Positions 8,757 through 17,404 are shown, counted from the stretch's first letter. The stretch is DNA of 64,000 bases from Mycobacterium sp. 050128 (GCF_036409155.1 NZ_JAZGLW010000001.1:3100001-3164000); one strand, 5' to 3'. Translations and numbers: made by a program. Notes: generated by a model not told the origin, from the letters alone.

Positions 8757-9194
8757 ATGAACGCTTCGCCTGACAGTCTTTCGGACGACTGCGCTGGACG
8801 GCCATGGGAGCTGACCGTGGAGCGCGGCAAGATCGCCGAGTTCGCCGAAGCCATGTTGTGTGACGATCCGGCCTATCGCGGTCCGGAAGCAATCATCCCG
8901 CCGACGTTTCTGACCACCGGCGGGCGCTGGGCGCCGGCCGGTGCCAGGGTCGACGTGGGTTTCGAGCGCAAGCGCTTGCTGCACGGAGAGCAGGAATACA
9001 CCTTCCATGCCGCTCCGCCCGCCGCCGGCGACGTGCTGATCGCGCAGGAGCGGATCGTCGACCGCTATTCGAAACCCGGCAAGCGCGGGGGCACAATGCG
9101 TTTCGCGACTGTGGTGACCGAATACCGCAACGAGCAGGGAGCACTCGTCGCCGAGGCCAAAGCCACCTTCATCGAAACGGCGGCGAAGCAATGA
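8757..9194 (+). CDS. FAS1-type dehydratase / MaoC-like hot-dog hydratase subunit
   Basis: A 145-residue hot-dog protein of the FAS1-like dehydratase group. The N-terminal half of such two-protein hydratases lacks the catalytic Asp-His pair and forms a heterodimer with a MaoC partner. The sequence shows the GKIAEFAEA opening helix, the PPTF turn and the GEQEYTFHAAP and GDVLIAQ strands typical of the fold. Its stop overlaps the start of the MaoC gene (9191-9194), as in the steroid ChsH1/ChsH2-type pairs. The ATG at 8757 follows TGACACTATTGGTCACT, which resembles motif B. No good ribosome site precedes it, so a leaderless transcript is possible. Confidence 0.8.
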   Translation: MNASPDSLSDDCAGRPWELTVERGKIAEFAEAMLCDDPAYRGPEAIIPPTFLTTGGRWAPAGARVDVGFERKRLLHGEQEYTFHAAPPAAGDVLIAQERIVDRYSKPGKRGGTMRFATVVTEYRNEQGALVAEAKATFIETAAKQ

Positions 9195-9649
9195 CGGTGA
9201 CCACCACCTCGGTGAGTGTCGGCGCGCAGGCTCCCGCCCGTGAATTCGGGCCACTGACGCGGCAGATGTTCGTTCGCTACGCCGGGGCGTCCGGTGACTT
9301 CAACCCCATGCATTACGACGATCACCTCGCGCACTCCGCGGGCTACCCTTCGGTATTCGCGCAGGGCATGTTCTCTGCGGCGTTGCTGGCCGGGTTCGCC
9401 ACCGACTGGCTGGGCGCGGGCTGCGTGCGGCGCTTCGGTGTCCGCTTCCGCGAGCAGGTCTGGCCCGGCGACGTGCTGACCTGTTCCGGCACGGTGACCG
9501 CGGTGTCGGCAGAAGCCGACGCCGACCGGGTGAGCGTGGAGTTATCCGCCACCCGGCAGACGGGCGGGGTGGCGATCACCGGAACCGCGGAGTTCCTGGT
9601 CCCGCGAAACGCCCCTGGGCGCACCGCGGGAAGCCCGCGACGGCCATAA
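9191..9649 (+). CDS. MaoC-like (R)-specific enoyl-CoA hydratase, catalytic subunit
   Basis: A 152-residue hot-dog protein carrying the hydratase-2 motif YAGASGDFNPMHYDD near residues 30-44, whose Asp and His are the catalytic pair. It is expected to hydrate a 2-enoyl-CoA together with the preceding non-catalytic subunit. The gene overlaps that partner by 4 bases and is followed 13 bases later by a two-domain TetR regulator, so the three may form one transcript. The final 10-15 residues are Pro/Arg-rich and probably disordered. Confidence 0.88.
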   Translation: MTVTTTSVSVGAQAPAREFGPLTRQMFVRYAGASGDFNPMHYDDHLAHSAGYPSVFAQGMFSAALLAGFATDWLGAGCVRRFGVRFREQVWPGDVLTCSGTVTAVSAEADADRVSVELSATRQTGGVAITGTAEFLVPRNAPGRTAGSPRRP

Positions 9650-9662
9650 GCTGAAAACCGCC

Positions 9663-11003
9663 ATGTCCGAAGCCTCGATCGTCCGCAGGGCCAGTTACGG
9701 TCCGTCCAGCCCCGCTGTGGGCGCTCGCGGTGCCAGCACCCGAGGCCGGATCGCCGAGGTCTCGCTGGAGCTGTTCGGCCGGCTGGGGTACTTCGACACG
9801 TCGGTCGACGCGATCGCCAAGGCAGCGGGGGTGTCCCGGGCCACCTTGTACCAGTACTTCAAGGGCAAGGACGAGATCTTCCTGGAGCTGCTCAATGAAT
9901 GCGGCGGCGCGTTGTTCCGGGTGGCGCGCCGCATCGGCGCGCTCGGGCCCGACGAGGTCGGTTTCGACAATCTGAACTGGTGGCTGGGCGAATGGAGCTG
10001 GGTATTCGACAAGTACTCCACCATGTTCGTGCAGTGGACCGCGATCGCCTCGTCGGATACCAAGGTGCGGCCCGAAATCACCCGGTTTGTGCGCGGTTAC
10101 AACCATCGCATCGCCGAGCGGCTCGCGGCCTCCGGGCTGACGGGGCTGGACCCGGAGGTCGCGGCCATGACGATGACCGCGCTGGTGCATCGCATCAATT
10201 TGTTCGTGCATACCGACCGCGCCTACGGTCGCAGCGCCAAGGACGCGGTTGACACGCTGTCGGTGTTCCTGCAGCTGATGTTGTTCCCTGACACCCCGCC
10301 GTCGGTGTTGACGTCGTTGGGTCTGCACGCCAGCGCAGACCCGGCGGCCGATGTGGACGCGCTCGAAGTGCCGCCCGCGCCAGACGTTGCGGGGCTGTCC
10401 GTCAGCGATCGCACCGCGACACTCAGTAGGCGCGCCGTCACCACGGTGAATGCTCTGGCCGATGCCGGCGCCGCTCAATTCCGTGCGCGCGGCTACCGCA
10501 GCACCAGTGTCGACGACATCGTCGAGTCGGCCAGCGTGGCGCGCGGTACGTTCTACAAGTACTTCAACGACAAGCAAGATCTGCTGGCTGCCGTGGCCGC
10601 CGAAATCTACAGCGCCGGAATGGCATTCGCCGACCGGATCGCCGAGGTCGATCCGGTGGGCAAGAAGTCGACGCTGCGGCATTGGCTGGGCACCTACGTC
10701 GAGTTCTACGACAGGTATTCGGGCTGCATCGAGGCCTGGGCCGAAGGCGCCACCGACGATCCCACCATCGTCAGCATCGGCGAGAACGGACAGGTGCAGA
10801 TGGACATCGGTGCGGCCAGGATGCTGATCCGCGGCTCGGAGCGGTACCAATTCGATCCGGTGATCTCGGCGCTGATCCTGCGCGCGCTGGTCACCCGCGT
10901 GCCGCAGGCGGCCCTCGATCTGCCCGAGCCCATCGACGACGACGAACTCATCGACGTGTTGATCACCTGCATCCGCCGCGGGTTCTTCGGACGCAAGAGG
11001 TAA
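9663..11003 (+). CDS. Tandem two-domain TetR-family regulator
   Basis: A 446-residue protein with two complete TetR DNA-binding domains rather than one. The first helix-turn-helix lies at about residues 25-75 (recognition segment GVSRATLYQYFKGKDEI) and the second at about 265-315 (SVARGTFYKYFNDKQDLL), each followed by its own helical ligand-binding-like region. Ordinary TetR proteins are near 200 residues and act as dimers; this one looks like a covalent tandem of two. It follows the hydratase pair and probably controls part of the surrounding catabolic island. The AGTGTCA-containing promoter motif B is a candidate target, but that is inference. Confidence 0.88.
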   Translation: MSEASIVRRASYGPSSPAVGARGASTRGRIAEVSLELFGRLGYFDTSVDAIAKAAGVSRATLYQYFKGKDEIFLELLNECGGALFRVARRIGALGPDEVGFDNLNWWLGEWSWVFDKYSTMFVQWTAIASSDTKVRPEITRFVRGYNHRIAERLAASGLTGLDPEVAAMTMTALVHRINLFVHTDRAYGRSAKDAVDTLSVFLQLMLFPDTPPSVLTSLGLHASADPAADVDALEVPPAPDVAGLSVSDRTATLSRRAVTTVNALADAGAAQFRARGYRSTSVDDIVESASVARGTFYKYFNDKQDLLAAVAAEIYSAGMAFADRIAEVDPVGKKSTLRHWLGTYVEFYDRYSGCIEAWAEGATDDPTIVSIGENGQVQMDIGAARMLIRGSERYQFDPVISALILRALVTRVPQAALDLPEPIDDDELIDVLITCIRRGFFGRKR

Positions 11004-11017
11004 AACGGGCTCCCCGC

Positions 11018-12208
11018 CTATACCGTCGTAACACCTTCGGCGACAAGCCCATCGATCGCCTTCATCGAATATCCCAACTCGCACAATATTTTTCGGCTGT
11101 GCTCACCCAGCGCGGGCACGTCACCCAGCACCGGGTCGACGCCGGCCAAGGCAGCGGGCGGCGGCAATGCGGCCGCCGGACCGCCCGATGTCTGAATTTC
11201 CTGCCACCGGTCCCGGCCGACGAGCACCGGATGCAGCCACAACTGTCCGACGTCGTTCATCCGGGCGTGTGCCACGCCTGCGACTTGCAGCCGCTCCTCT
11301 AATTCCTCGGCGCTCAGCCGCGCGGCCGCGGCGGCGATGACCGCCTCCAACTCGTCGCGGTTGGCCACCCGATCGGGATTCGTGGCGAACCGCGGGTCGG
11401 TGACGAGATCAGTTCTGTCCAAAACGTTCTGGCAGAACCGTTGCCATTCGGTTGGGTTCTGCACGGCGAGCAGGACGGTTCCGCCGTCGCCCGCGGTGAA
11501 TGGGCCATAGGGGGCGATTGTCGGATGCCGCGCACCTGTGCGTGGCGGTGCCGCTCCGCCATAGCGGCCGTAGTAGAGCGGCTGGGACATCCACTCGACC
11601 AGCGCATCGAACAACGACACCGACACCGGATGGACCGCCCCGGTCGTGGCGCGAGTGTAGAGCGCGGTGAGGATTCCGGAGAAGGTGAACATGCCCGCGG
11701 CGATATCGGCGATCGACACACCGGTGCGCGCCACCTCGGCCGGCGAGCCGGTCACCGACAACAGTCCAGCCTCGGCTTGTACCAACAGGTCATACGCCTT
11801 GCGGTCGCTCCAAGGGCCGTCCTGACCGTAGCCGCTGATGGTCGCCGTAATGGTCCGCGGGTGCGTGCAGGCCACCGATTCGGCATCCAATCCCATCCGG
11901 GCCGCCGCCCCCGGCGCCAGGTTCTGCACCAGCACGTCGGCGCCGTCGAGCAGACGGTCGACGATGCGTCTGCCCTCGGGTTGCTTGAAGTCCACGGTCA
12001 ACGACTCTTTGCCGCGATTCAGCCAGACGAAGTAGCTCGACTCGCCGTGCACCGAGCGGTCATAGCCGCGGGCGAAGTCACCCCCCTGCGGGCGCTCGAC
12101 CTTCACCACCCGGGCGCCAAGATCGGCGAGCTGCCGGGTCGCATATGGCGCTGCGACCGCCTGCTCGAGGCTCACCACCGTGATGCCCGCCAACGGAGCG
12201 TTCGCCAT
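11018..12208 (-). CDS. CaiB/BaiF family III CoA-transferase
   Basis: A 396-residue family III CoA-transferase. Seen are the N-terminal nucleotide-like fold (PYATRQLADLGARVVKVE), the LNRGKESLTVDFK strand, and the YDLLVQAEAG segment whose Asp is the acyl-anhydride-forming residue of the family. It would move CoA between acids without ATP, so it can activate the acid made by the aldehyde dehydrogenase branch. The ATG at 12208 follows a G-rich stretch. It is divergent from the racemase-like family member at 12339, making this a CoA-transferase pair around a 130-bp promoter region, and it converges on the TetR gene. Confidence 0.9.
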   Translation of the reverse strand: MANAPLAGITVVSLEQAVAAPYATRQLADLGARVVKVERPQGGDFARGYDRSVHGESSYFVWLNRGKESLTVDFKQPEGRRIVDRLLDGADVLVQNLAPGAAARMGLDAESVACTHPRTITATISGYGQDGPWSDRKAYDLLVQAEAGLLSVTGSPAEVARTGVSIADIAAGMFTFSGILTALYTRATTGAVHPVSVSLFDALVEWMSQPLYYGRYGGAAPPRTGARHPTIAPYGPFTAGDGGTVLLAVQNPTEWQRFCQNVLDRTDLVTDPRFATNPDRVANRDELEAVIAAAAARLSAEELEERLQVAGVAHARMNDVGQLWLHPVLVGRDRWQEIQTSGGPAAALPPPAALAGVDPVLGDVPALGEHSRKILCELGYSMKAIDGLVAEGVTTV

Positions 12209-12338
12209 GTCGTACCCCCGGGGCTGAGATGACGCAGATGTCAGAAGGAGGATAACAGTTGCCGGTATTCAACTCGAATGCCCTTCAGCAAGCAAAACAA
12301 GTAATGTACGAAGTGTCAGATACGGCTAGGCTAGCCAG

Positions 12339-13415
12339 GTGGCAGTCAGCTTCCCGCAGTCACCGACGGGTCCCCTGAGCGGCGTCAAAGTGGTCGAACT
12401 CGCGGGCATGGGGCCCGGGCCGCACGCCGCGATGCTGCTCGCGGACCTCGGTGCTGACGTGACGCGGATCCAGCGACCCGGGAGCGACGGTGGGGGCGCT
12501 CAGCTGCGCGGGCGGCGAACTGTCGTCGCCGATCTCAAAGACCCTGCCGACCTCGACGCCGTGCGTCGCTTCATCGACGAGGCAGACGTTCTCATCGAGG
12601 GTTTCCGCCCCGGCGTCACCGAACGCCTCGGCATCGGACCCGCCGAATGTTGCGGTCGCAACCCGGGATTGGTCTACACCCGCATCACCGGGTGGGGACA
12701 GACCGGTCCCCGGGCCCACCAGGCCGGCCACGACATCAACTACATCGGCCTCACCGGACTGCTTCATGCCATGGGTGACCCCGATCGTCCCCCGGCACCA
12801 CCTCTGAATCTGCTCGGCGACTACGGTGGTGGCTCGCTATTCGCGGTCGTGGGCGTGCTTGCCGCCTTGCTCGAGCGGCACGCCTCGGGGCGGGGTCAGG
12901 TGATCGATGCGGCGATAGTCAACGGCGTCCCGCTGCTAGGCCACGTGCTGTGGGCGATGCTCGGCGACGGCCGGTGGTCAGGCGGGCGGGGTGACAACAT
13001 CTTTGATGGATCGGCGCCGTTCTACCGCACCTACGAATGCGCGGACGGTGGCTACGTCGCCGTGGGTGCGCTGGAACCGGCCTTCTTCGCCGAGTTGCTG
13101 CGTCTGCTGGAGATCGACCCGGACACTCTGGGCCCGCAACGGGAGCGTGCCGGCTGGCCCGCGATGCGGGATGCCCTGTCGGACAAATTCCGGGAGGAAA
13201 CTCGGGACCACTGGGCGCGGGTCTTCTCGGATAGCGACGCGTGTGTTACGCCGGTTCTGACCGCGACCGAGGCGATCGACGATCCGCATATGCGGGCCCG
13301 CAACGTATTCGTCGACGTCGACGGGATCCGTCAACCGGCGCCCGCGCCGCGCTTCTCCCGAACCCAGGCCGCGCAACCGCGACCCGCGCATGGCGCCTCG
13401 GTCACGCTGACGTAG
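12339..13415 (+). CDS. Alpha-methylacyl-CoA racemase-like (CaiB/BaiF family)
   Basis: A 358-residue family III protein whose signature fits alpha-methylacyl-CoA racemase better than a transferase: [12 protein letters not shown] supplies the catalytic His and LLGDYGGG the catalytic Asp, as in M. tuberculosis MCR. Such enzymes interconvert 2R and 2S methyl-branched acyl-CoAs so that acyl-CoA dehydrogenases can act on sterol or methyl-branched side chains. The start is GTG with no clear ribosome site. Upstream GAAGTGTCAG resembles motif B. The 3' end overlaps the convergent MhpB-like gene by 14 bases. Confidence 0.87.
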   Translation: MAVSFPQSPTGPLSGVKVVELAGMGPGPHAAMLLADLGADVTRIQRPGSDGGGAQLRGRRTVVADLKDPADLDAVRRFIDEADVLIEGFRPGVTERLGIGPAECCGRNPGLVYTRITGWGQTGPRAHQAGHDINYIGLTGLLHAMGDPDRPPAPPLNLLGDYGGGSLFAVVGVLAALLERHASGRGQVIDAAIVNGVPLLGHVLWAMLGDGRWSGGRGDNIFDGSAPFYRTYECADGGYVAVGALEPAFFAELLRLLEIDPDTLGPQRERAGWPAMRDALSDKFREETRDHWARVFSDSDACVTPVLTATEAIDDPHMRARNVFVDVDGIRQPAPAPRFSRTQAAQPRPAHGASVTLT

Positions 13416-14259
13416 CTACGGCCATCCCGGTGATCCATTCCGGCACAGGCTCATAGACCATCGGAGTCACCGGCCGGCCACCGCCCGCGGCGCCAGCGGC
13501 AAGCCAGGTCCTGACCTCGTTGGCGCCCGCGCCCGCACGGACGTGGGCGGTGTCGACGAGTCGAATCAGCGCGGCGACATCCCAATTCGACATGGCATCC
13601 AACACTTCGGCGTCCCAATCGGGACGGATCTTGGTACGCGCGTCCGCCATGCCCTCGGCGATGATCCGTGCCCGGTCTTCGTCGCTGAGGTCGTAGGTGT
13701 CGACCTCCAGACTCGGCGGGGAGTGTGACAACCCGCCGGTGCCGATCACCAGCACCCGCTTAGCGATCCCGTCGAGGAACCGGCCAACTTCCGCGCCGAA
13801 TTCTGCGACCCGACGGCCCGTCGGCAGCGGAGCCGTGGCACAGTTCACCGGCACCGGGATGACCGGCTTGACCGCCAACTCCCCGAGAAGGTCCCGAACA
13901 GGTTGAGCGAACGCGTGATCCAGCCCGATGTCACGGCATGCGGCGACATCGAATCCCGCCGACAGCAAGTGTTCACACAATCCGCGTGCCAGCGCGGACG
14001 GGACGTCCAGGTCACCGGCCGGATGGCCGCCCTCGGCCAGAATTGACGCGGACAGCGCAACCCCGAAGGCCGGCACCACGTGGCGAAACGCGCGACGGTG
14101 GTCACCGCCGAACACGACAACCACGTCGGGATCGAACACTTGCGCGCGCTCGGCCGCCGACGTCAGTGCCGAGCGGAACCGGCGACCGAAGGCGTGTTCG
14201 ACATCGCGTTCCTTACCCGGGCTGTGGCTCGCGCAGACGACCAGTCGATCCGGCGTCAT
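13402..14259 (-). CDS. Class III extradiol ring-cleavage dioxygenase, MhpB-like
   Basis: LigB-superfamily protein of 285 residues that resembles 2,3-dihydroxyphenylpropionate 1,2-dioxygenase (MhpB), which opens catechols with Fe(II) and O2. Conserved positions are visible: SHSP with His12, GGDH with Asp53-His54, LDHAFAQP with Asp114-His115, and GGLSH with His179. The 114/115/179 numbering matches the catalytic residues known for E. coli MhpB. It is shorter than MhpB by about 30 residues. A strong ribosome site (GGAGGTGATGA) precedes the ATG, and motif B2 lies just upstream. No MhpC-type hydrolase or ring-hydroxylating oxygenase is in the window, so the catechol could come from a P450 or from elsewhere. 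Confidence 0.82.
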   Translation of the reverse strand: MTPDRLVVCASHSPGKERDVEHAFGRRFRSALTSAAERAQVFDPDVVVVFGGDHRRAFRHVVPAFGVALSASILAEGGHPAGDLDVPSALARGLCEHLLSAGFDVAACRDIGLDHAFAQPVRDLLGELAVKPVIPVPVNCATAPLPTGRRVAEFGAEVGRFLDGIAKRVLVIGTGGLSHSPPSLEVDTYDLSDEDRARIIAEGMADARTKIRPDWDAEVLDAMSNWDVAALIRLVDTAHVRAGAGANEVRTWLAAGAAGGGRPVTPMVYEPVPEWITGMAVATSA

Positions 14260-14276
14260 TCATCACCTCCGGTAGA

Positions 14277-14295
14277 AGTGACACTCATGTTAGAT
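14277..14295 (-). promoter_or_regulatory. Promoter/operator motif B2 upstream of the MhpB-like gene
   Basis: On the minus strand this reads ATCTAACATGAGTGTCACT, with one base different from motif B1 at 3507-3525. TAACAT is a plausible -10 element and AGTGTCACT would cover the start of transcription, 18 bases before the ATG of the dioxygenase gene. It places the dioxygenase under its own promoter although the AveC-like and small membrane protein genes lie just upstream on the same strand. Confidence 0.55.
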
Positions 14296-14326
14296 GAGTT
14301 CGGCTGCCACGGCGAAAGCCCCCGCT

Positions 14327-14494
14327 TCACACCTTCAGCACGACGCCCTGCGTGAGCGCCGCGATGACGCCCAGGATGACGATAAACGCCACGCATGCCG
14401 CGATAAGACGGACGGTTTCTTTCCGCAGACCGGCATCGGTCTGCGGAGGAAGAAAGAATTCGGCGGGCAGCTTTGTCACACGGTCGGATGCCAC
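14327..14494 (-). CDS. Small single-pass membrane protein between AveC-like and dioxygenase genes
   Basis: A 55-residue protein with a charged N-terminus and one membrane helix (about residues 28-48, VRLIAACVAFIVILGVIAAL). Start chosen: the second of two adjacent GTG codons, five bases after AAAGGAG. It lies 16 bases after the AveC-like gene and 32 bp before motif B2. Small helical proteins next to membrane enzymes often stabilise or anchor them; here that is only a suggestion. I do not recognise a family. Confidence 0.6.
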   Translation of the reverse strand: MASDRVTKLPAEFFLPPQTDAGLRKETVRLIAACVAFIVILGVIAALTQGVVLKV

Positions 14495-14510
14495 CACGAC
14501 TCCTTTCGGA

Positions 14511-15425
14511 TCACGGAATGTACGGGCTGTCGGCGCCGGTGACCGTGCGCAACACCACGAGCGGAACAATCAGAAAAACAAAGAAGGTGATCTGGAAGAC
14601 GATGAACCAGGCGCCCAGTCGCATAAGTTCGAATCGCCATCGCGGAATCGCCACCTCGTAGTTGAGGCCGTCGTCGAATTCTTGCTGCTTGGTCAAGACC
14701 AGTCGCTTGGTGGCGACGGCGGTCCCGCCCCCACTTTCGGTGTCGCCAGGCGAATGCAACGCGGTCCGTGGGACGGTGAAACGATCCAAGCGGCAAAAAC
14801 GCTCGAAATGGTTGAGCCCGCGAATCGGTGGCTTACCGGCCCAGTAGGCGATCAGGTTGGGCCATACGCACATGATGCCGATGGTCCAGAGCAACGTGAT
14901 GCGACCACCGTTGCCCCACTCCAGAACTGGCCCGATGCCGGGATCGTAGGTCCACCATCCCATTGCCGTGGCGGTGCCTTCGACGGCGAAGTCCCAGACA
15001 TAGTTGACGGGAATCGCAAGCACCAGCATTGATTTGAGCATGCTCCAACCAAACCGCGCGGACACCCATTGGCTCAGCCACAACACCAGGATCGCGTGTA
15101 CTCCCCAATACACCGCGTAGGCGAACGGCATGAACAAGGGATCGTTGGGAGTCTTGATCGGTAGCCACTCGAGCAGATGGTGTTGCGCAAACGCCGGACT
15201 GTAGAACAACATCTGGCCCCAGTCCCCGACGGTCTCCATCCAGTACACCGCAAGGCTGTTGAACAGGAAGAGGAAGCCCCAGGTCAGGCGGCGTCGCCGG
15301 ATGACATCGGCTACCGCCAGAACCATGAAGATGCTGCCGGCGATCGGTATCACCCAGTTGAAGAACCAGACCCCAGATGGATTGAGGGTTGCTGGTGGCG
15401 CCAATTGCGACGTGGCGAAAAGCAT
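14511..15425 (-). CDS. AveC-like polytopic membrane protein 1
   Basis: A 304-residue integral membrane protein with about six hydrophobic helices (near residues 18-42, 47-66, 98-122, 128-150, 175-198 and 270-294). It resembles the family named after AveC, the spiroketal-forming cyclase/dehydratase of avermectin synthesis, many members of which occur in mycobacteria without known function. The first half is rich in Trp and acidic residues (YWMETVGDWGQMLFY and VWDFAVEGTATAMGWW), likely the reaction site in or near the membrane. Ribosome site GAAAGG precedes the ATG. It is divergent from a second family member at 15674, with motif C and palindrome A1 between them. Family call from pattern memory. 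Confidence 0.72.
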   Translation of the reverse strand: MLFATSQLAPPATLNPSGVWFFNWVIPIAGSIFMVLAVADVIRRRRLTWGFLFLFNSLAVYWMETVGDWGQMLFYSPAFAQHHLLEWLPIKTPNDPLFMPFAYAVYWGVHAILVLWLSQWVSARFGWSMLKSMLVLAIPVNYVWDFAVEGTATAMGWWTYDPGIGPVLEWGNGGRITLLWTIGIMCVWPNLIAYWAGKPPIRGLNHFERFCRLDRFTVPRTALHSPGDTESGGGTAVATKRLVLTKQQEFDDGLNYEVAIPRWRFELMRLGAWFIVFQITFFVFLIVPLVVLRTVTGADSPYIP

Positions 15426-15492
15426 CGTTGCCTTTCAATGGGCAAGTGATGGAACGGACTCCAGCACCTTCTTTCAACATGTCTAACCTAGT

Positions 15493-15508
15493 TCGCTATA
15501 TAACGTTT
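15493..15508 (+). promoter_or_regulatory. Motif C1 (TCGCTATATAACGTTT) in the AveC-like intergenic region
   Basis: An AT-rich element near the 5' side of the AveC-like 1 gene. It matches 13 of 16 bases of a consensus (AAACTATATAACGTTT) that I derived by eye from this site and those at 29037-29052 and 30657-30672. The consensus is roughly palindromic (AAAC-N8-GTTT). Function as an operator is only suggested by its placement in three promoter regions. Confidence 0.35.
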
Positions 15509-15623
15509 GTCACCTGAATCCGCGATGAGGGCGCCGCTGAATGACGGCTCGAATGCCACGCGAAAGAGGCTGATCGACGCCTTCGCGAGGTTGCGAGCGC
15601 AATCCGATTCGGACGTTGACACT

Positions 15624-15641
15624 ATGACAGTGAACTGTCAT
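15624..15641 (+). promoter_or_regulatory. Palindromic operator A1 upstream of AveC-like gene 2
   Basis: ATGACAGTGAACTGTCAT: two perfect 8-base arms around 2 bases. It begins two bases after a -35-like TTGACA (15616-15621) and ends 32 bases before the GTG of AveC-like 2, so a bound repressor would block the promoter. It is the best copy of the palindrome repeated at 17414, 19693, 19741 and 26504. Confidence 0.8.
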
Positions 15642-15673
15642 CTTGGGATAGGTCGTGTCAAAGGAGCTGCACA

Positions 15674-16714
15674 GTGACGGATCTGAAGTCGCCTCGGCAT
15701 ACCGAGCCGTTGCCAGTCGAGCCCGGGCGGATCAAGACCCTTCGGCCAGTGCTGTTCTGGTCGAGCCTCGGCGCGGTGTGCATCGTCATCGCCGCCTACG
15801 TCTACATCTCGTGGATTGGTTCCGGCAACGCGACTCCGGTAAATCCCGGACCCGACCCGATCCCCGGAGCCACCCGGTGGGCAATGACCGCCTTCCAAAT
15901 CGCTTGCCCGCTACTAGCTCTGGTCGCGATCGTTTACGTGGTCCGCAAGAGCCTGCGCGAGCGCCAACTCTGCGTCGAAGCAGCGATCGTGATCGGATCG
16001 GCGATCGCCTGGTGGCACGATCCGCTGATCAACTGGTTTCAGCCAGTTCTGTTCTATAACGCCGGACTGGTCAACTTCGGCAACTGGACGCAGAACATTC
16101 CCGGCTGGTTGAGCCCCGACGGCCGATTGATGGCCGAACCGGTGCTCATGATCGGAATGATCTACATCTGGATGCCCCTGGCCATGGGGACGCTCGCCCG
16201 CTGGGCCATGGGTCGCGCCCGCCAACGGTGGCCGGCTCTGGGACCCGTCCGCACCTTCTGCGCCGGTTGGCTCGCGGTATATGTCATCGAGTTTCCACTC
16301 GAGATCTTTGCGGTGCGCCATGGCCTGCTCGGCTATCCGGCATCGATTCCCAGCGTCACGCTGTGGGCCGGGCGGACTGTTCAGATACCGCTTTACGGCC
16401 CCGTCCTGTGGTCGCTGGTGCTCAGTTCGAGCGGTGCGCTCATGTTTTTCTGCAACGGTGACGGCCAGATCCGGGTGGAGGCGGGTGTGGAAACTCTGCG
16501 GTGGGCCGGCCCTTGGGTCCGAGGGGTGCTCAGGGTGCTGGCCGTGACCGGCTTTCTACACGTGGTGGCGATCGGCGTGTACGACCTACCGGTGAACCTT
16601 GCCGGCTTCTACGCCGGGCCGACCCAGAACTACCCCAGCTACTTGCGCACGCAGTACTGCGGACCGGACACGCCCCGACACTGTCCGGATGGCACCCGCT
16701 TCGATGATCGCTAG
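15674..16714 (+). CDS. AveC-like polytopic membrane protein 2
   Basis: A 346-residue membrane protein with about seven hydrophobic helices. It shares with AveC-like protein 1 a Trp/acidic signature in its first half (AIAWWHDPLINWFQPVLFYN) and a later YVIEFPLEIF helix, so both look like members of the AveC (spirocyclase/dehydratase) family, though clearly diverged. The C-terminal tail is hydrophilic and Cys-containing (TQYCGPDTPRHCPDG), probably outside the membrane core. The GTG start is preceded by AAAGGAG. Operator A1 lies just upstream, so this gene is expected under the A-motif regulator. The TetR gene ends 6 bases downstream on the opposite strand. Confidence 0.72.
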   Translation: MTDLKSPRHTEPLPVEPGRIKTLRPVLFWSSLGAVCIVIAAYVYISWIGSGNATPVNPGPDPIPGATRWAMTAFQIACPLLALVAIVYVVRKSLRERQLCVEAAIVIGSAIAWWHDPLINWFQPVLFYNAGLVNFGNWTQNIPGWLSPDGRLMAEPVLMIGMIYIWMPLAMGTLARWAMGRARQRWPALGPVRTFCAGWLAVYVIEFPLEIFAVRHGLLGYPASIPSVTLWAGRTVQIPLYGPVLWSLVLSSSGALMFFCNGDGQIRVEAGVETLRWAGPWVRGVLRVLAVTGFLHVVAIGVYDLPVNLAGFYAGPTQNYPSYLRTQYCGPDTPRHCPDGTRFDDR

Positions 16715-16720
16715 GTGGCG

Positions 16721-17311
16721 CTACTTCAGGACCGCGGGCAGGGCGGCGAACTCCTGACGGATCAGGTCGTCGAGCGACCGGCCCGGCGCCGACAACCATT
16801 GGTTGAGGGCGCGCTCGACGAGCAGCATGCCGACTGCCGCTAACAGCCGGCATTCGCTGTTGGGCGCCGGCAATCGGCGTCGTTCGGCGATCACCTTGGC
16901 GACGGTCTCCGCGTTGGCCTCGTGGTTTCGCCGTTCGCGGCCCAGCAAGACGAGCGACGATGCGACCGCCTCGTGGTACTGCGCGATCCTTTTACGGATG
17001 CGTTTGAGGCCTGGCGCAAGCAATGCGAATGAATTCGCCAGGGCCTCGAAATCCGAGACCTTGTCCGGTTGGGCCAGGTAGACCCCGCTGACTGCGTCGA
17101 TGAAGTCGTACTCGCCGAAGAAGAGCACCGACTCCTTGGTTGGGAAGTAGCGGAAGAACGTCCTCGGCGAAACCCCGACACTCTCGGCGATCTGGTCTGT
17201 GGTGGTCTCGTCGTACCCGTTGGTGCTGAACAGGTCCAGGGCCGCATTCAGCAGAGCACTACGGATCCGGTTCGCATGCTCATCCCGCGGTGATCGGTCG
17301 CCCCGGGCCAT
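16721..17311 (-). CDS. TetR-family regulator, candidate binder of the A palindrome
   Basis: A 196-residue TetR protein with an N-terminal helix-turn-helix (SVGVSPRTFFRYFPTKESVL near residues 38-57) and a C-terminal helical ligand domain. The ATG at 17311 was chosen for its AGGAGGAGG ribosome site; the much longer open frame upstream crosses the operator and the P450 promoter and is not credible. It sits amid all five copies of the palindrome ATGRCAGT-NN-RCTGTCAY, with A2 between it and the divergent P450. TetR genes typically act on their own divergent intergenic region, so it is the leading candidate repressor, released perhaps by a CoA ester or a pathway substrate. The link is inferred. Confidence 0.87.
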   Translation of the reverse strand: MARGDRSPRDEHANRIRSALLNAALDLFSTNGYDETTTDQIAESVGVSPRTFFRYFPTKESVLFFGEYDFIDAVSGVYLAQPDKVSDFEALANSFALLAPGLKRIRKRIAQYHEAVASSLVLLGRERRNHEANAETVAKVIAERRRLPAPNSECRLLAAVGMLLVERALNQWLSAPGRSLDDLIRQEFAALPAVLK

Positions 17312-17375
17312 CCGCCAACCTCCTCCTACGTCTGGGTGTCCCGACAGTACAACGACCACGGGTGCCGACACATCG

Positions 17376-17404
17376 TTGACACTCGTCGTGATACCAACGA
17401 TACT
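17376..17404 (+). promoter_or_regulatory. Predicted sigma-A-type promoter of P450-2
   Basis: TTGACA at 17376-17381, a 17-base spacer and GATACT at 17399-17404. Transcription would start near 17411, at the edge of operator A2, about 70 bases before the P450 ATG. Confidence 0.55.

Noticed and set aside
8764..8781. TGACAGTCT at the start of the hydratase gene as a sixth A operator
   Set aside because: It is inside coding sequence and lacks the second arm.
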